Source: LZORAL124-50-18 sp051208045 (lineage in GTDB: Bacteria > Pseudomonadota > Gammaproteobacteria > Pseudomonadales > Oleiphilaceae). From it: a stretch of DNA of 64,000 bases. Shown in pieces: positions 24,837 through 33,908 of this stretch. The position numbers and the translations under genes are program-made. How positions within the stretch are numbered: the stretch's first letter is position 1; every line of letters starts with the position of its first letter. The stretch is taken from the NCBI GenBank assembly GCA_051208045.1, contig JBPJFY010000005.1, positions 124,001 to 188,000 on the forward strand. Reading direction: 5' to 3'. Below the pieces are notes generated by a model. That model was not told the origin of the DNA. It saw nothing but the letters and a program-made list of their open reading frames with translations, and did no database searches.

Positions 24837-25745
24837 ATGTCAGAAATACGAGCAAGTTTGATTCAATCCGTGTTTAAGCTGCTACGCCCCTTGGTGCGAG
24901 TCTTGTTGCAGCAGGGATTGTCCTATGCGGAATTTGCAGAGATTGCAAAAAAGGCTTACGTGGATGTCGCGGAGAAAGAATTTCAGATTCCTGGCCGCAA
25001 ACAGTCTATTGCGCGAATTTGTGTGTTGACCGGGATTCACCGGAAAGATGTCAATCGCCTGCTCGCTGAGCAATCTTCCGGTGAGTGGCACATTGAGCCG
25101 TTGAGTCGAGCCGCGCGTGTGATTGGTGGTTGGCTCAGTGATTCGCACTTCCTTAACAAGGCCGGACGGCCGGACCTGCTCCCCTTTGATGGTGAAGCAG
25201 GGAGTTTTTCCCAGCTGGTAAAACGCTACAGTGGGGATATGCCTGCCCGAGCGGTGCTGGATGAACTGAAGCGCGCGAAAGCAGTGGAGGTGACCGATAC
25301 GGGGAAGCTCAAGCTGGTGTCTGAAGCCTATGTCCCGGTCGCGCTGGATGATCAGATTCTGCAGGTACTGGGGATGGCCGGCAGTGATCTTTTGAATACC
25401 ATCGGTTATAACCTGACAGCGCCACCGAATGGTTCCCGGTTGCAACTCAGTGTGGCGTATGACCGGCTTTCACCGGAGGTTGTACGCGAGTTCAAACAAA
25501 TGGCCGAGAAAGACGCTCTCAATACACTGAAGCGGTATAACGCGTGGCTGGCGGAGCGTGATGCGGACAATCCAGACCTGCCCTCGTCCGCCCCTGACCC
25601 ACGCGCTCCAGGCACACGCGAATCAGACAGTCCAATGATGCGTGCCGGATTGGGTATGTATTACTTCGAAGAGCCGGCCAGTCTTGGGTCGGATCAATCA
25701 GCGACTGCCGCAGGGCGCAAATCTTCAAGGAAGTCAGACGGATGA
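24837..25745 (+). CDS. DUF6502 family protein, possible DNA-binding regulator
   Basis: A 302-residue soluble protein recognised as DUF6502 by its opening (SVFKLLRPLVRVLLQQGLSY, EFAEIAKKAYVDVAEKEF), the PLSRAARVIGGWLSD segment and the C-terminal GLGMYYFEEP motif. Function is undescribed. Residues about 57-76 (SIARICVLTGIHRKDVNRLL) look like a helix-turn-helix, so DNA binding is plausible. The gene overlaps the next lipoprotein gene by 4 bases (ATGA), and its promoter region carries repeated palindromes, which makes autoregulation a testable idea. Confidence 0.82.
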   Translation: MSEIRASLIQSVFKLLRPLVRVLLQQGLSYAEFAEIAKKAYVDVAEKEFQIPGRKQSIARICVLTGIHRKDVNRLLAEQSSGEWHIEPLSRAARVIGGWLSDSHFLNKAGRPDLLPFDGEAGSFSQLVKRYSGDMPARAVLDELKRAKAVEVTDTGKLKLVSEAYVPVALDDQILQVLGMAGSDLLNTIGYNLTAPPNGSRLQLSVAYDRLSPEVVREFKQMAEKDALNTLKRYNAWLAERDADNPDLPSSAPDPRAPGTRESDSPMMRAGLGMYYFEEPASLGSDQSATAAGRKSSRKSDG

Positions 25746-26953
25746 AACAAATGCAACGATTCCCAATGCCTTTGATACACAGCGTTTTAAGCACGTGGAT
25801 GGCGATCGTGCTGGCGGGCTGCAGTGGCGGTTTGGTTGGATCCGGAACGGGGTCCGGGGGCTCAAATGAGATGAACCCGGGCTTTGATACCGGCGACGGC
25901 TTGACCGGCAGCGAAAGCGATGAGGCGTTTCCCGAGTTCCGGTTTGTACCCGACGACGGGATTCGCGTTGCCTGTGCATCGCAACCCGAGATAGGACAGT
26001 TTGAAGACCGTTGGTATCTTTATCACCGCTCCGAAGGGTCTGGCGAGCGGTCGATGGCGGTATCAACCTCCAAGGACGCGCTTCAATTCGATGCGCCTCG
26101 TGCTCTACCGATGCGCGAGCAGGCAGGAGTCGTGGAGCTGGACATTGTCGGTTATCCGGCGATTATTGCGCTCGCCCCGGAAGGTGAATCTGCGCTGATG
26201 AGCGCGCCCGCCTGCGCACCGGTGTCGTCACGTTGGTTCTATTCTGATGATTCTCTGGCACGTGCCGGACAGGGTATTGCTTCCAGTTGTTCGATGGATG
26301 GTCGGTGGTTTCGGGCTGAAAGCGGTCTGCGAGTGCAGTCGGAAGATGGTGGGCTCGTCGGGCGCATGACCGCCTTTGTAGCAGACGGTGTGTTACACCT
26401 CTATACGGAGGATGGGCGGTCACCTAATGACTTTGGCGAATACCGACAACGTATCTGGCATTATGTGGATTCAACGGGCACGGGAGAAGCGCTCCAGCTG
26501 ATGAGTGATGACCCGCTTAAGAACGATGCCACCTATGCAGGCGTACCCAGATATCAGGCCCCTGTGAGCGCTCTGCTTGGCGGTGGTCAGGTGCTGCTGT
26601 TAACCGGAATGACGACCGGTGGTGATCAAACCACACTGAACTTGCCGCACGGGGAGATTACCGGCTGGCGGTTTGACCCGGAAACTGGGGACGCTGGAGA
26701 ATTTGTCCCTTTGGCGCAGAACAATGGCGTGCTCATCACAGTTCAGGACTTTATTTCTGCGGGATTGAGTGTCACAGCGCTTCATTCGGCGAGCCTGGCA
26801 ATATTGCCGGATGGGGGGTACCGTTTATTGGTTGAAGCCTCTATGCCTGCTTCCGCATTGGCGTCTTCCGGTGACGCCGTTTCCTGTGGCGACAATGAAA
26901 GTGTGCCGGTGATCCTCTCCGCGACATCCCGTGCAGAGCTTCCCGCTGAGTAA
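25742..26953 (+). CDS. hypothetical lipoprotein
   Basis: A 403-residue protein with a lipoprotein signal (VLSTWMAIVLAGC; lipobox LAGC) and a Gly/Ser-rich linker just after the Cys. The rest is unassigned; features such as EDRWYLYHRSEGSGERSM, DGVLHLYTEDG and GGYRLLVEASMP suggest repeated beta-strands, perhaps a glycosidase-like five-bladed propeller without catalytic signature. Start codon overlaps the DUF6502 stop, so the two are translationally coupled. It may act on the cell surface with the divergently encoded propeller lipoprotein; this is inference from position. Confidence 0.7.
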   Translation: MKQMQRFPMPLIHSVLSTWMAIVLAGCSGGLVGSGTGSGGSNEMNPGFDTGDGLTGSESDEAFPEFRFVPDDGIRVACASQPEIGQFEDRWYLYHRSEGSGERSMAVSTSKDALQFDAPRALPMREQAGVVELDIVGYPAIIALAPEGESALMSAPACAPVSSRWFYSDDSLARAGQGIASSCSMDGRWFRAESGLRVQSEDGGLVGRMTAFVADGVLHLYTEDGRSPNDFGEYRQRIWHYVDSTGTGEALQLMSDDPLKNDATYAGVPRYQAPVSALLGGGQVLLLTGMTTGGDQTTLNLPHGEITGWRFDPETGDAGEFVPLAQNNGVLITVQDFISAGLSVTALHSASLAILPDGGYRLLVEASMPASALASSGDAVSCGDNESVPVILSATSRAELPAE

Positions 26954-27261
26954 ATGAAAGCAGGGCGGGTTCTCATCCATGAGAGCCCCTCGTAAGAGAC
27001 TGTGACCAATCCATTGGTCGTTCGTTACCTCCTGTAGTCCCTGCTCATGCATCATCCTTGCATGGAAAGAATTATATGACTTTTGCGTCACCAAAAAAGA
27101 GGAGATTTGCCATACTTTCTGTAGGATAAATCGCACACATATTGAGCAATTACTCAAACGTCGCGGAGGAAATATAGGCAAAAACCCGGATCTTTCTCTG
27201 AACTTTGCTTCGCCGACCTTGTCCTAGAGCTAGATGGATATGATTCCGTGGGGAGGCAGCC
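26954..27261. other. intergenic stretch with no supported gene
   Basis: About 310 bases between the lipoprotein and the DUF3179 gene. Open frames on the minus strand here (26782-27009, 26825-27181) run into the antisense of the lipoprotein gene and lack protein features. No clear terminator or promoter was found. Confidence 0.4.
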
Positions 27262-28254
27262 ATGAGAGGGACAACGGAACTTGTTTGCTATGACCGGTTT
27301 ATGCTTCGGTGGTTGTTTCGGGGACTGTGTTTGGGGGGAGCGTTGTTGGCGATGGTCGCCTGGCCTTTTTCAACGCTTGCTGCAAGTATCAATGGATTTG
27401 AAATTGATGACCCTCTGGTACCAGCAAACCAGATCATGCATGGCGGCCCACCACGTGATGGTATTCCAGCCATTGACGACCCCAGGTATGTGCGTGCCTA
27501 TCAGGCCAGCTTTCTGAAGGAGGATGACCGTGTGCTCGGCGTGTTTTATGGCGGCCAGGCAAAAGCCTACAGCATCGGTATTCTAAATTATCATGAACTG
27601 GTCAATGATCGCTTTGGTTCTGAGCGATTGGTCGTCAGCTTTTGCCCGCTTTGTGGCACAGGCATGGTGTTCAAAGCCGATGTGGAAGGGAAATCACTCA
27701 GCTTTGGTGTATCAGGCTTACTGTATAACAGCGATTTGCTCATGTACGACCGGCAGACGGAGTCTTTGTGGTCGCAAATTGAGGGCAAAGCAGTAAACGG
27801 CGTGTTGAAGGGACACTCACTGGTGCAACTGCCGGCAACACACACGACGTGGTCGGCCTGGAAGAAGGCCCACCCGGATACCTTGGTGCTCTCGCCGGAG
27901 ACGGGGCATGTGCGTGATTACAGTCGTTCGCCGTATCCTGGATATGCTCTGAGTGAATACACGTACTTCCCCGTATCATCAACGAACCGAAAGTACCACC
28001 CGAAAGAGCGTGTGCTGGGTATTCACTTGGGTGGACAAACCAAGGTGTACCCCTTTGTTGAGCTGAGCAAGACCGGGAAGTCCGAAATACGTGATGTGCT
28101 GGGTGATCACGAGGTCGTTGTGCGCTTTGATGCAGAAAACCGAAGTGGCATTATTCTGAATGAAAAAGGGGAGACGCTGGTGAGCGTGGACGCATTCTGG
28201 TTCGCCTGGATGGCTTTCTTCCCGGACAGTCTGGTGTTCACTCACGATCCATAG
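27262..28254 (+). CDS. DUF3179 domain-containing protein
   Basis: A 330-residue protein with an N-terminal hydrophobic signal (LGGALLAMVAWPFSTLAAS), so probably exported. The family pattern is clear: IPAIDDPRYV, GGQAKAYSIGILNYHELVND, VSFCPLCGTGMVF (C-P-L-C-G-T-G), GVSGLLYNSDLLMYDRQTESLWSQ and HPDTLVLSPETGH. The CPLCGTG cysteines suggest metal or redox chemistry but no function is established. ATG 27262 follows GGGGAGGCAGCC. It stands alone. Confidence 0.9.
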   Translation: MRGTTELVCYDRFMLRWLFRGLCLGGALLAMVAWPFSTLAASINGFEIDDPLVPANQIMHGGPPRDGIPAIDDPRYVRAYQASFLKEDDRVLGVFYGGQAKAYSIGILNYHELVNDRFGSERLVVSFCPLCGTGMVFKADVEGKSLSFGVSGLLYNSDLLMYDRQTESLWSQIEGKAVNGVLKGHSLVQLPATHTTWSAWKKAHPDTLVLSPETGHVRDYSRSPYPGYALSEYTYFPVSSTNRKYHPKERVLGIHLGGQTKVYPFVELSKTGKSEIRDVLGDHEVVVRFDAENRSGIILNEKGETLVSVDAFWFAWMAFFPDSLVFTHDP

Positions 28255-28268
28255 GTAGTCACACACTC

Positions 28269-28302
28269 AGCTATCGATCACCCGCTGAGCTATCGATCAC
28301 CC
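28269..28302. repeat. two direct copies of AGCTATCGATCACCC
   Basis: The 15-base sequence occurs at 28269-28283 and 28288-28302, just past the DUF3179 stop. Likely a small slippage duplication. Confidence 0.6.
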
Positions 28303-28348
28303 ACGAAGCAAGCGTTCACACAGTCAGTAAGCCATCACACAAGACAGG

Positions 28349-29062
28349 TCAGGGTTGCTTATCGCCATTGATACCAAAGTACAGCGTGATTTCTTCCTGA
28401 CCGATGGTTATGTCTTTCAGCACTTTTTTCAGGGCTAGGTGTTTTCTTTCTGTGGCATTGAGTTCGTAGATGGGGAGCTCGTTTAACTTGCTCATGACCA
28501 GCGTGTTAACCACATCCTTGCATCGATTCATCACAGGAGAGGGCAGCCCCTTGATGCGCATCGCGTGAATAGCTGGATGACTGAGATAAAAGCACCCGAG
28601 CTCAGGCTTATAGGTGATACCGGAGGACAGATCAATGGCACCGGACACTAACTCAGCAGCGCTCTCCGGGCTGGCCATTTCCACACAGACTTCGCAGCCG
28701 ATGGTTAACCGGTTACTGGTCGGCATGAGCAGCAGGCGTGGGGTATGCAAACGCACGAGGAAGCGCTGCCAGAAGGGTTTTTCGATGGGGAAACTTTTCT
28801 CCAGGCGCTCCTGCAGTTGTTTTCGGCTTATTTTCAGTTTGGGGCGAAAACGATTTTGGTCGGGCAGTAACCCGGTAAGATTCTCAAACCAGTCACGCTT
28901 GCCCACGGGTGTTTGCCGGGCAAACGCCTTTAATTTATTGAATAATCGGGTAGTGCGCTCCCCGGTAAAGTTGGCCACGCCATGATCCTGTCGGTTGCTC
29001 CTCACAGGCGGCATTTTGGCAAAAATAACGGGGTAGTGCCAGCGAAAAGCGGCGGGGTTCAA
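28349..29062 (-). CDS. DUF1439/YceB-like protein
   Basis: About 237 residues. The central part (LKISRKQLQERLEKSFPIEK, LHTPRLLLMPTSNRLTIGCEV, GCFYLSHPAIHAMRIKGLPS) and the end (VVNTLVMSKLNELPIYEL, then LKDITIGQEEITLYFG) resemble the DUF1439/YceB lipoprotein fold (a lipid-pocket-like fold). Unlike YceB there is no visible signal peptide or lipobox. The start is uncertain: the TTG at 29062 overlaps the MFS stop, and a downstream GTG is possible. It probably forms an operon with the MFS gene. Family assignment is by eye and moderate. Confidence 0.6.
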   Translation of the reverse strand: MNPAAFRWHYPVIFAKMPPVRSNRQDHGVANFTGERTTRLFNKLKAFARQTPVGKRDWFENLTGLLPDQNRFRPKLKISRKQLQERLEKSFPIEKPFWQRFLVRLHTPRLLLMPTSNRLTIGCEVCVEMASPESAAELVSGAIDLSSGITYKPELGCFYLSHPAIHAMRIKGLPSPVMNRCKDVVNTLVMSKLNELPIYELNATERKHLALKKVLKDITIGQEEITLYFGINGDKQP

Positions 29063-30519
29063 TCTGTTCCGCGTCTTCTCCGGTTGATGACATCAATCAC
29101 GACGCCCGACATCGGTGTGAACCGGGCAATGCGAAACGCCAAGTCACGCACGCGACCGCGTTTGAGCACCCGCAGCTCGGGTGCTTTGGGCAGATACCAC
29201 AAGGCGATGCTGGCACGAAGCACGGTAGAGAGTAAAAAGATGACGGCGACCGGCCGCTCTATTTGCAGGTGGAGTCCGGCGAGAGAAATCGCCTCGGGAA
29301 GCCAGGTGATAATGTACCCTCCTGCCATCGCCCCGATAAATACCGCCAATGCCCCCAGAGATGCATGTATTGCCGCATAGCTGGCGAAATGGATGTCTCG
29401 GGGCTTCTGGTCGTATAAATAGTTAGCACTCGCGAGGGTAAAGCCGCTCCATGCAATGCCGCCAAGCGCTTGAATGGCCAGAATGTAGATGAAATGATCT
29501 GAAAACAGCCACAGAAGTGGTAAAACGGGGATGATGCAGCCGCCCAGTGCCATGACGTAACGGTTGCCTTTCTTGTCACAGACTTTACCCCAAAAGGGGA
29601 GCATCAGGAACTGAGCCAAAATCGAGGAGCCTGTACTCATGGTGAATTGGGTGTAGGAAAACTGAAGATCCCGCAGCATGTAGACGGCGAAAAAAGGGCC
29701 TGAGAGGGCGACAAAACATTGCATGCCCGCCATGAAGATGCTGAATCGACGAAATGCCTGATCCCCCCAGAGCGAATACAAATGCTGCATTGACTGCATG
29801 AGGCTGTGACGCTCGCCGAGAGTGGGCTGCGTGTGGTCATCGTGCATACGTGACAGGAGCAGCGTTGACAAACTCCTGCCCGCCAGAGCGACCGTAAACA
29901 GCAGGGCAAAACCGGCCCAGGTCAGCCCGTGTTCGTCGGTGAAAGTGAGCAGCAGACCCCCCGTAAAAAAGGTGACAAAGGAGGTGAACATGGCGATCCG
30001 GTTACGACGGCCGAAAAAACGACCCCGCATTCGATCCGGTACCAATTGACCCATCCAGGCCCGCCAGTGGGGCATGATCAGGTTTGAGCAGATGTGAAAG
30101 AACGAAAGTGCGCCCAGGAGTACCCAGAAGGGGTGCGTAAAGGTATCGGGGATCGCTGCGAATACCACCAAAGCCAACATCAGGGTTTGCAACGCGGCAC
30201 TGACGACAATCAAACGGTGGCGATGCACCCATTGGCCAAACCAGACCGCAATGAGCTGGCAGATGCCGCCCAGGAGTTGTGGTAGTGCGGTAAGCCAGCC
30301 GATTTGAACCGCATTTGCCCCGAGAAAAACAGCAAAGGCGTTGACATACTGATCAAAACTCCCGGTCATCAATGCGGTGGCAAAACTTTCGCGCTGCGAC
30401 AGTTTCAAACTGCGCTTGAGACGAGTCGTGTGTTTTCTATCCGGCGAGGGAGCGCTCACAAGAACAACCGTGTTAAGAGGGATGGAGAGCAGGCAATGTA
30501 CCTCCTGCTCAACCCGCAT
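29059..30519 (-). CDS. MFS transporter
   Basis: A 486-residue major facilitator with about 12 membrane segments, for example IGWLTALPQLLGGICQLIAVWFGQW, PFWVLLGALSFFHICSNLIM, FTSFVTFFTGGLLLTF and FGKVCDKKGNRYVMALGG (the inter-TM2-3-type loop repeated in the second half). The N-terminal about 45 residues are hydrophilic. Substrate unknown. It overlaps by 4 bases with the DUF1439-like gene downstream, suggesting cotranscription. Confidence 0.85.
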   Translation of the reverse strand: MRVEQEVHCLLSIPLNTVVLVSAPSPDRKHTTRLKRSLKLSQRESFATALMTGSFDQYVNAFAVFLGANAVQIGWLTALPQLLGGICQLIAVWFGQWVHRHRLIVVSAALQTLMLALVVFAAIPDTFTHPFWVLLGALSFFHICSNLIMPHWRAWMGQLVPDRMRGRFFGRRNRIAMFTSFVTFFTGGLLLTFTDEHGLTWAGFALLFTVALAGRSLSTLLLSRMHDDHTQPTLGERHSLMQSMQHLYSLWGDQAFRRFSIFMAGMQCFVALSGPFFAVYMLRDLQFSYTQFTMSTGSSILAQFLMLPFWGKVCDKKGNRYVMALGGCIIPVLPLLWLFSDHFIYILAIQALGGIAWSGFTLASANYLYDQKPRDIHFASYAAIHASLGALAVFIGAMAGGYIITWLPEAISLAGLHLQIERPVAVIFLLSTVLRASIALWYLPKAPELRVLKRGRVRDLAFRIARFTPMSGVVIDVINRRRRGTD

Positions 30520-30570
30520 TGCAAATGGTTTCGCTTGCTCCGACGAGTGGACCGGCGGGTAGTTGCAGGG

Positions 30571-31704
30571 TTACCGAGTTAGCTGCCCGAAACGTAATTC
30601 GCCAAATGAGAACGTGGGCTTTAATCCGGGAAAGCCCCAATAGGCCGTAAGCTCTGACGAGGGAACAAAATTGTAGAACTCCGGGTGTCGTGCTGATTTA
30701 CCGGCAATCGTCTTTTCCATCACCATGGAGAGGTATTGGTCCAGGCCGCCTTCCTGTGTGTTACCGTTGAGAATGACTTCCATACCTGTGTCTCGCGCAT
30801 AAGCCCGGACCCCGGGAATGCGGGAATGCAGTGGTGCATAGCTGTCTGCCGAGACGCCGTTTTCACTGGTGACGAGCAAACCCTCTGGCGTGTGCGCGAC
30901 CAGAGAATGATTGCCCTCCGTATGGCCGGGTGTGTGCACAAGCGCGATGGCGTTCCCCAGGGTGATGCTTTTGTCCAGCAGTATGACTTTGTCCAGCGGC
31001 ACGCCCTCAATTCCGTGCGGGCAGTACCAGTCTTTTTGCGGCGGCAACAACGAGAGTGTGGACAGCCACTCCTGTTTCATGACCAGCAATTTGGCATTGG
31101 GAAACAGGGCGGGCTGGGTCGCTGTGCCCATCCATCGGCGGATATCCTGGGTATGCAGGTGATCATAGGAGATATAGTCCACTTGTTCCGGGCGAATGCC
31201 AGCGCTTTTCAGGGCTGACAGCACATCGTTGTAAACCGGCGCAAGAAAGCCGCTCAAATAAGGGCTTAAGGGGCCCAGTTGATTGGTCATACGCTTGAAA
31301 AAGGGTGTTTCCCGATTCCCTTCAATGTCGGAAGGGGAGAAGAGCAATGTTTTTACGCCCTCTGGGGTATCAAACTGAAGAATAAACAGCCGGTTCATAA
31401 TGTGCATGTAGGGGGTGGTTACTTTCGCCGCATTATAGAGCCCGTACCGGGTGGGGTAGGGCGCGCGAATCAGGTTGATGGAGCGATAAAAACGCACCTG
31501 TTGGTTCTGGTCAAGAAAGTCGTCCCGAAACTGGCGGGAAGCTCTCACCACGGCCGCCATACGCGCTTGGGGGGAGGCACTTTCGCGCACCTGGTCAAAA
31601 TGGTGGATGGGTTGGAATCCTTTGTTAGCGAGTTCCTCCACGGAAAGCGGGAGGCCGTTTGCGGTCTGGGCATAGGAGTTCAGGGTGACAGTCTGGGCAG
31701 TCAT
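30571..31704 (-). CDS. MBL-fold metallo-hydrolase
   Basis: A 377-residue metallo-beta-lactamase-fold protein. The second metal region HTPGHTEGNHSLV is standard. The first motif is a variant: YDHLHTQDIRRW rather than HxHxDH, so the metal site may differ. Other landmarks are YISYDHLHTQD, LVMKQEWLS and GLLVTSENG. No signal peptide is seen. A TetR regulator gene lies just upstream on the same strand, with an operator-like palindrome between them, so expression is probably induced by a small ligand. Confidence 0.78.
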   Translation of the reverse strand: MTAQTVTLNSYAQTANGLPLSVEELANKGFQPIHHFDQVRESASPQARMAAVVRASRQFRDDFLDQNQQVRFYRSINLIRAPYPTRYGLYNAAKVTTPYMHIMNRLFILQFDTPEGVKTLLFSPSDIEGNRETPFFKRMTNQLGPLSPYLSGFLAPVYNDVLSALKSAGIRPEQVDYISYDHLHTQDIRRWMGTATQPALFPNAKLLVMKQEWLSTLSLLPPQKDWYCPHGIEGVPLDKVILLDKSITLGNAIALVHTPGHTEGNHSLVAHTPEGLLVTSENGVSADSYAPLHSRIPGVRAYARDTGMEVILNGNTQEGGLDQYLSMVMEKTIAGKSARHPEFYNFVPSSELTAYWGFPGLKPTFSFGELRFGQLTR

Positions 31705-31738
31705 AATGATGGGTAACCTGTAGAGACACTATTTTATT

Positions 31739-31756
31739 AATGAATTTATGTTCATT
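31739..31756. promoter_or_regulatory. operator-like palindrome between tetR and MBL genes
   Basis: AATGAA (31739-31744) and TTCATT (31751-31756) with a 6-base spacer, 35 bases upstream of the MBL start. Position and symmetry suit a TetR-family operator, probably for the regulator encoded next door. Confidence 0.45.
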
Positions 31757-31826
31757 TAAGTTGTGTATTGAATAGCATTTGATCAGTATTGTCAATAAGA
31801 TGGTGGCGGGGGCAGTTAAAGCCTGG

Positions 31827-32519
31827 CTAGGCCTGAAGCACCGAGTGCACCATGAAGTGCAGTTGCTGTTGTATCAGGTTGCGCGCCACCTCGCTGTCTG
31901 GCCCCGGGTTGGCGTAATGCGATTTCGAGAGCTCACTGGGAGAGAGGGCAACGTACGGGAGAATCCGCGAATGGGTATTCAGTAGCAGGCCATGCAAGGC
32001 ATTCAAGAGAAACAGAAATCGTTTCTGCAAACCCGGATCATCCTGTTGAATATCTGCACTGCGCAGGAGCAGTGCGGCATAGAGATGCTGTTTCAATCGA
32101 GACAAAACCGTCAGTGCGTAGTCCAGTTCGCGGGCTGCCAAGGGTTCATGTTCGGTATTGAGGTAGTCGCCATACACTTTCGGCGGGTGTGAAACCAGCC
32201 GATAGAGTTCGATATTGGTGTACGCATGGTTGAAGAATGTGGATACGATGTGTTCGAACCGGCTTACAGGATCTGAGGGGTGACGCGCTTCAATGTCATC
32301 CATGAGATCAATCAGCTGCCGAAAAAAAATGATTTCTACTTCGAGAAAGATCACATCCTTACTGGAAAAAAAATGATACAGCTTACCCACCGCCATGCCG
32401 GATTGCGCCGCCAGGGATTTCATGGTCATGGCGTCAAAACCGTGTTGTGTGATCAGAGACAGAGCAGCATCCAGAATACGCTTGCGATGCTCAACGACGT
32501 CGGGTTTGGGTTTGGCCAT
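31827..32519 (-). CDS. TetR/AcrR-family transcriptional regulator
   Basis: A 230-residue regulator. The N-terminal helix-turn-helix is clear: RKRILDAALSLITQHGFDAMTMKSLAAQSGMAVGKLYHFFSSKD, the TetR signature. The C-terminal ligand domain is unassigned. It is encoded immediately upstream of, and in the same direction as, the MBL hydrolase. It likely represses that gene and perhaps itself. Confidence 0.9.
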   Translation of the reverse strand: MAKPKPDVVEHRKRILDAALSLITQHGFDAMTMKSLAAQSGMAVGKLYHFFSSKDVIFLEVEIIFFRQLIDLMDDIEARHPSDPVSRFEHIVSTFFNHAYTNIELYRLVSHPPKVYGDYLNTEHEPLAARELDYALTVLSRLKQHLYAALLLRSADIQQDDPGLQKRFLFLLNALHGLLLNTHSRILPYVALSPSELSKSHYANPGPDSEVARNLIQQQLHFMVHSVLQA

Positions 32520-32628
32520 GGATTGTCAGGTTGATTGAGTCAGAAGTTAAGTAATCAGGTGGTCAACGAACTGCGACCACGCTCAGAGTAGAAAATGGCG
32601 GAGCAATCGTCAACTTACCAGGTCTCAG

Positions 32629-32656
32629 AAAAGAAAAAAGGTGCCGAAAGGGCACC
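32629..32656 (-). terminator. rho-independent terminator of the lytic transglycosylase gene
   Basis: On the minus strand: GGTGCC-CTTTC-GGCACC followed by a T-rich tract (TTTTTTCTTTT). A 6-base GC-rich stem and T-run make this a good intrinsic terminator, 92 bases past the transglycosylase stop. Confidence 0.75.
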
Positions 32657-32747
32657 AAAGCACTGGAGCTACGTAAAGGAGGCCGTTCAATCCTCCAGGA
32701 CGGGTCTACCTGGGTTTAGAGCTGCCAAGTATTTAGATCTACAAATA

Positions 32748-33521
32748 TCAGATTTGATAGTGTGTTTCGAAATGGGCCTTACGCCGCATCACCTTTTTCA
32801 CATAGGAATACGTTTCTTTGGGGGCGCGCTGCCAAAGGCTCCAATGAAGTTCTTCCAGCGTTCGTGGCTGGCCTTTCGTCAACATCTTTTTGACGTTGCC
32901 GACGCCCCAGTTGTACGCCGCCAACACAAGACCATCCCTCAATTCTTCGTTCTTCACCTGCTTGAAGTAGTGCTCTTTGAGTAATTGCAGATAAGCCGAG
33001 CCGAGTAGCAGGTTGGTGTACGGGTCTTTCAGGTCTGATTTTGTTGGCTCACCTTCCTGCTTTAACACGCGTTGCCACACATCTTTACCGCCCTGGCCGG
33101 CGATGACCTGCATGAGCCCCACCGCGCCAGCATGGCTTTCTGCGTGTGTTCTGAAATTGGATTCGGTTTTAACCACTGCGAGGATCAGAGCTGGCGCTAC
33201 ATCTGTTTTGGCACTGACTTCTCGAATGTACGCGGCAAACGGGTAGGGATCGTTCTTATGGGAGTCGAAGTATGGGTCCGACGATGGGTAATGTGAGGAC
33301 AAGCTAGACTCAACATCCGGGCTGGAGAATTTCGCGCCGGACTTTTTAACTGTCGATTGCGTGACGCGATGCTCTGCTTTGTTGACGGACTCGATTTTGA
33401 CCGGTGTCAGGGTCCACAAGCGACTGCCGATTACCGACGACAGGACCAGCGCAAACGTCGCCAGTACCAGCTTGCTGGTGAATTCGGGGTTTTTCATTCG
33501 GGATTTGAGTTGGGTCAGCAT
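32748..33521 (-). CDS. lytic murein transglycosylase (SLT family)
   Basis: A 257-residue membrane-anchored or exported peptidoglycan lyase. The N-terminal hydrophobic segment (LVLATFALVLSSVIGSRLW) is a signal anchor. The SLT domain shows APALILAVVKTESNF with catalytic Glu in KTES, SHAGAVGLMQVIAG, DPYTNLLLGSAYL and LAAYNWGVGNVKK. It cleaves glycan strands to 1,6-anhydro ends. The linker between anchor and domain is Ser-rich. It is a single-gene unit closed by an intrinsic terminator. Confidence 0.92.
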   Translation of the reverse strand: MLTQLKSRMKNPEFTSKLVLATFALVLSSVIGSRLWTLTPVKIESVNKAEHRVTQSTVKKSGAKFSSPDVESSLSSHYPSSDPYFDSHKNDPYPFAAYIREVSAKTDVAPALILAVVKTESNFRTHAESHAGAVGLMQVIAGQGGKDVWQRVLKQEGEPTKSDLKDPYTNLLLGSAYLQLLKEHYFKQVKNEELRDGLVLAAYNWGVGNVKKMLTKGQPRTLEELHWSLWQRAPKETYSYVKKVMRRKAHFETHYQI

Positions 33522-33908
33522 CCTAGTGATAACCTCGTCACATTTTTATATTTAAACTGATTATACATTGACCAATTTCGAAGTCTTTTTGATCTTGGTA
33601 AGGGTTTGTTACCTAAAGTGATCACGGTGTCATGTTTGTGTAAGCAAAGCCGGTTAAGTGCTTGAATCCCGGTTCCCGGTGTTTTGTAACAGCGTGTAAC
33701 GGCTTCATCTTGAGTTTGAAGAAAAAAGGAAATGAGGTTTTTCCCGGTCGAATGCGCAAAGTTTCTGTGATTTATGTCTGTTACTGACAGATAATGATTT
33801 GTGAAAGGTGTTTCAGGTTGTAAAATGGAGGTTCATTTTGTATCTACCATTCTGCAACGTCCCTGTGGTACCCATGCTGGCCGTCAACGTGAATTCAAAG
33901 GAGTGAGT
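33522..33908. other. divergent intergenic region, transglycosylase / CsrA-like gene
   Basis: About 390 bases with no supported protein gene other than the CsrA-like frame extension. It holds the candidate promoter at 33799-33826. The long open frame upstream of 33909 is not used because the ribosome site fits ATG 33909. Confidence 0.4.
33799..33826 (+). promoter_or_regulatory. sigma70-like promoter for the CsrA-like gene
   Basis: TTGTGA (33799-33804), 16-base spacer, TAAAAT (33821-33826). It implies a leader of about 75 bases before ATG 33909. Confidence 0.4.

Noticed and set aside
32657..32747. Possible structured RNA or riboswitch next to the transglycosylase gene
   Set aside because: It lies downstream of the gene on the coding strand and only a short GGAGG/CCTCC stem is seen; no known riboswitch consensus.
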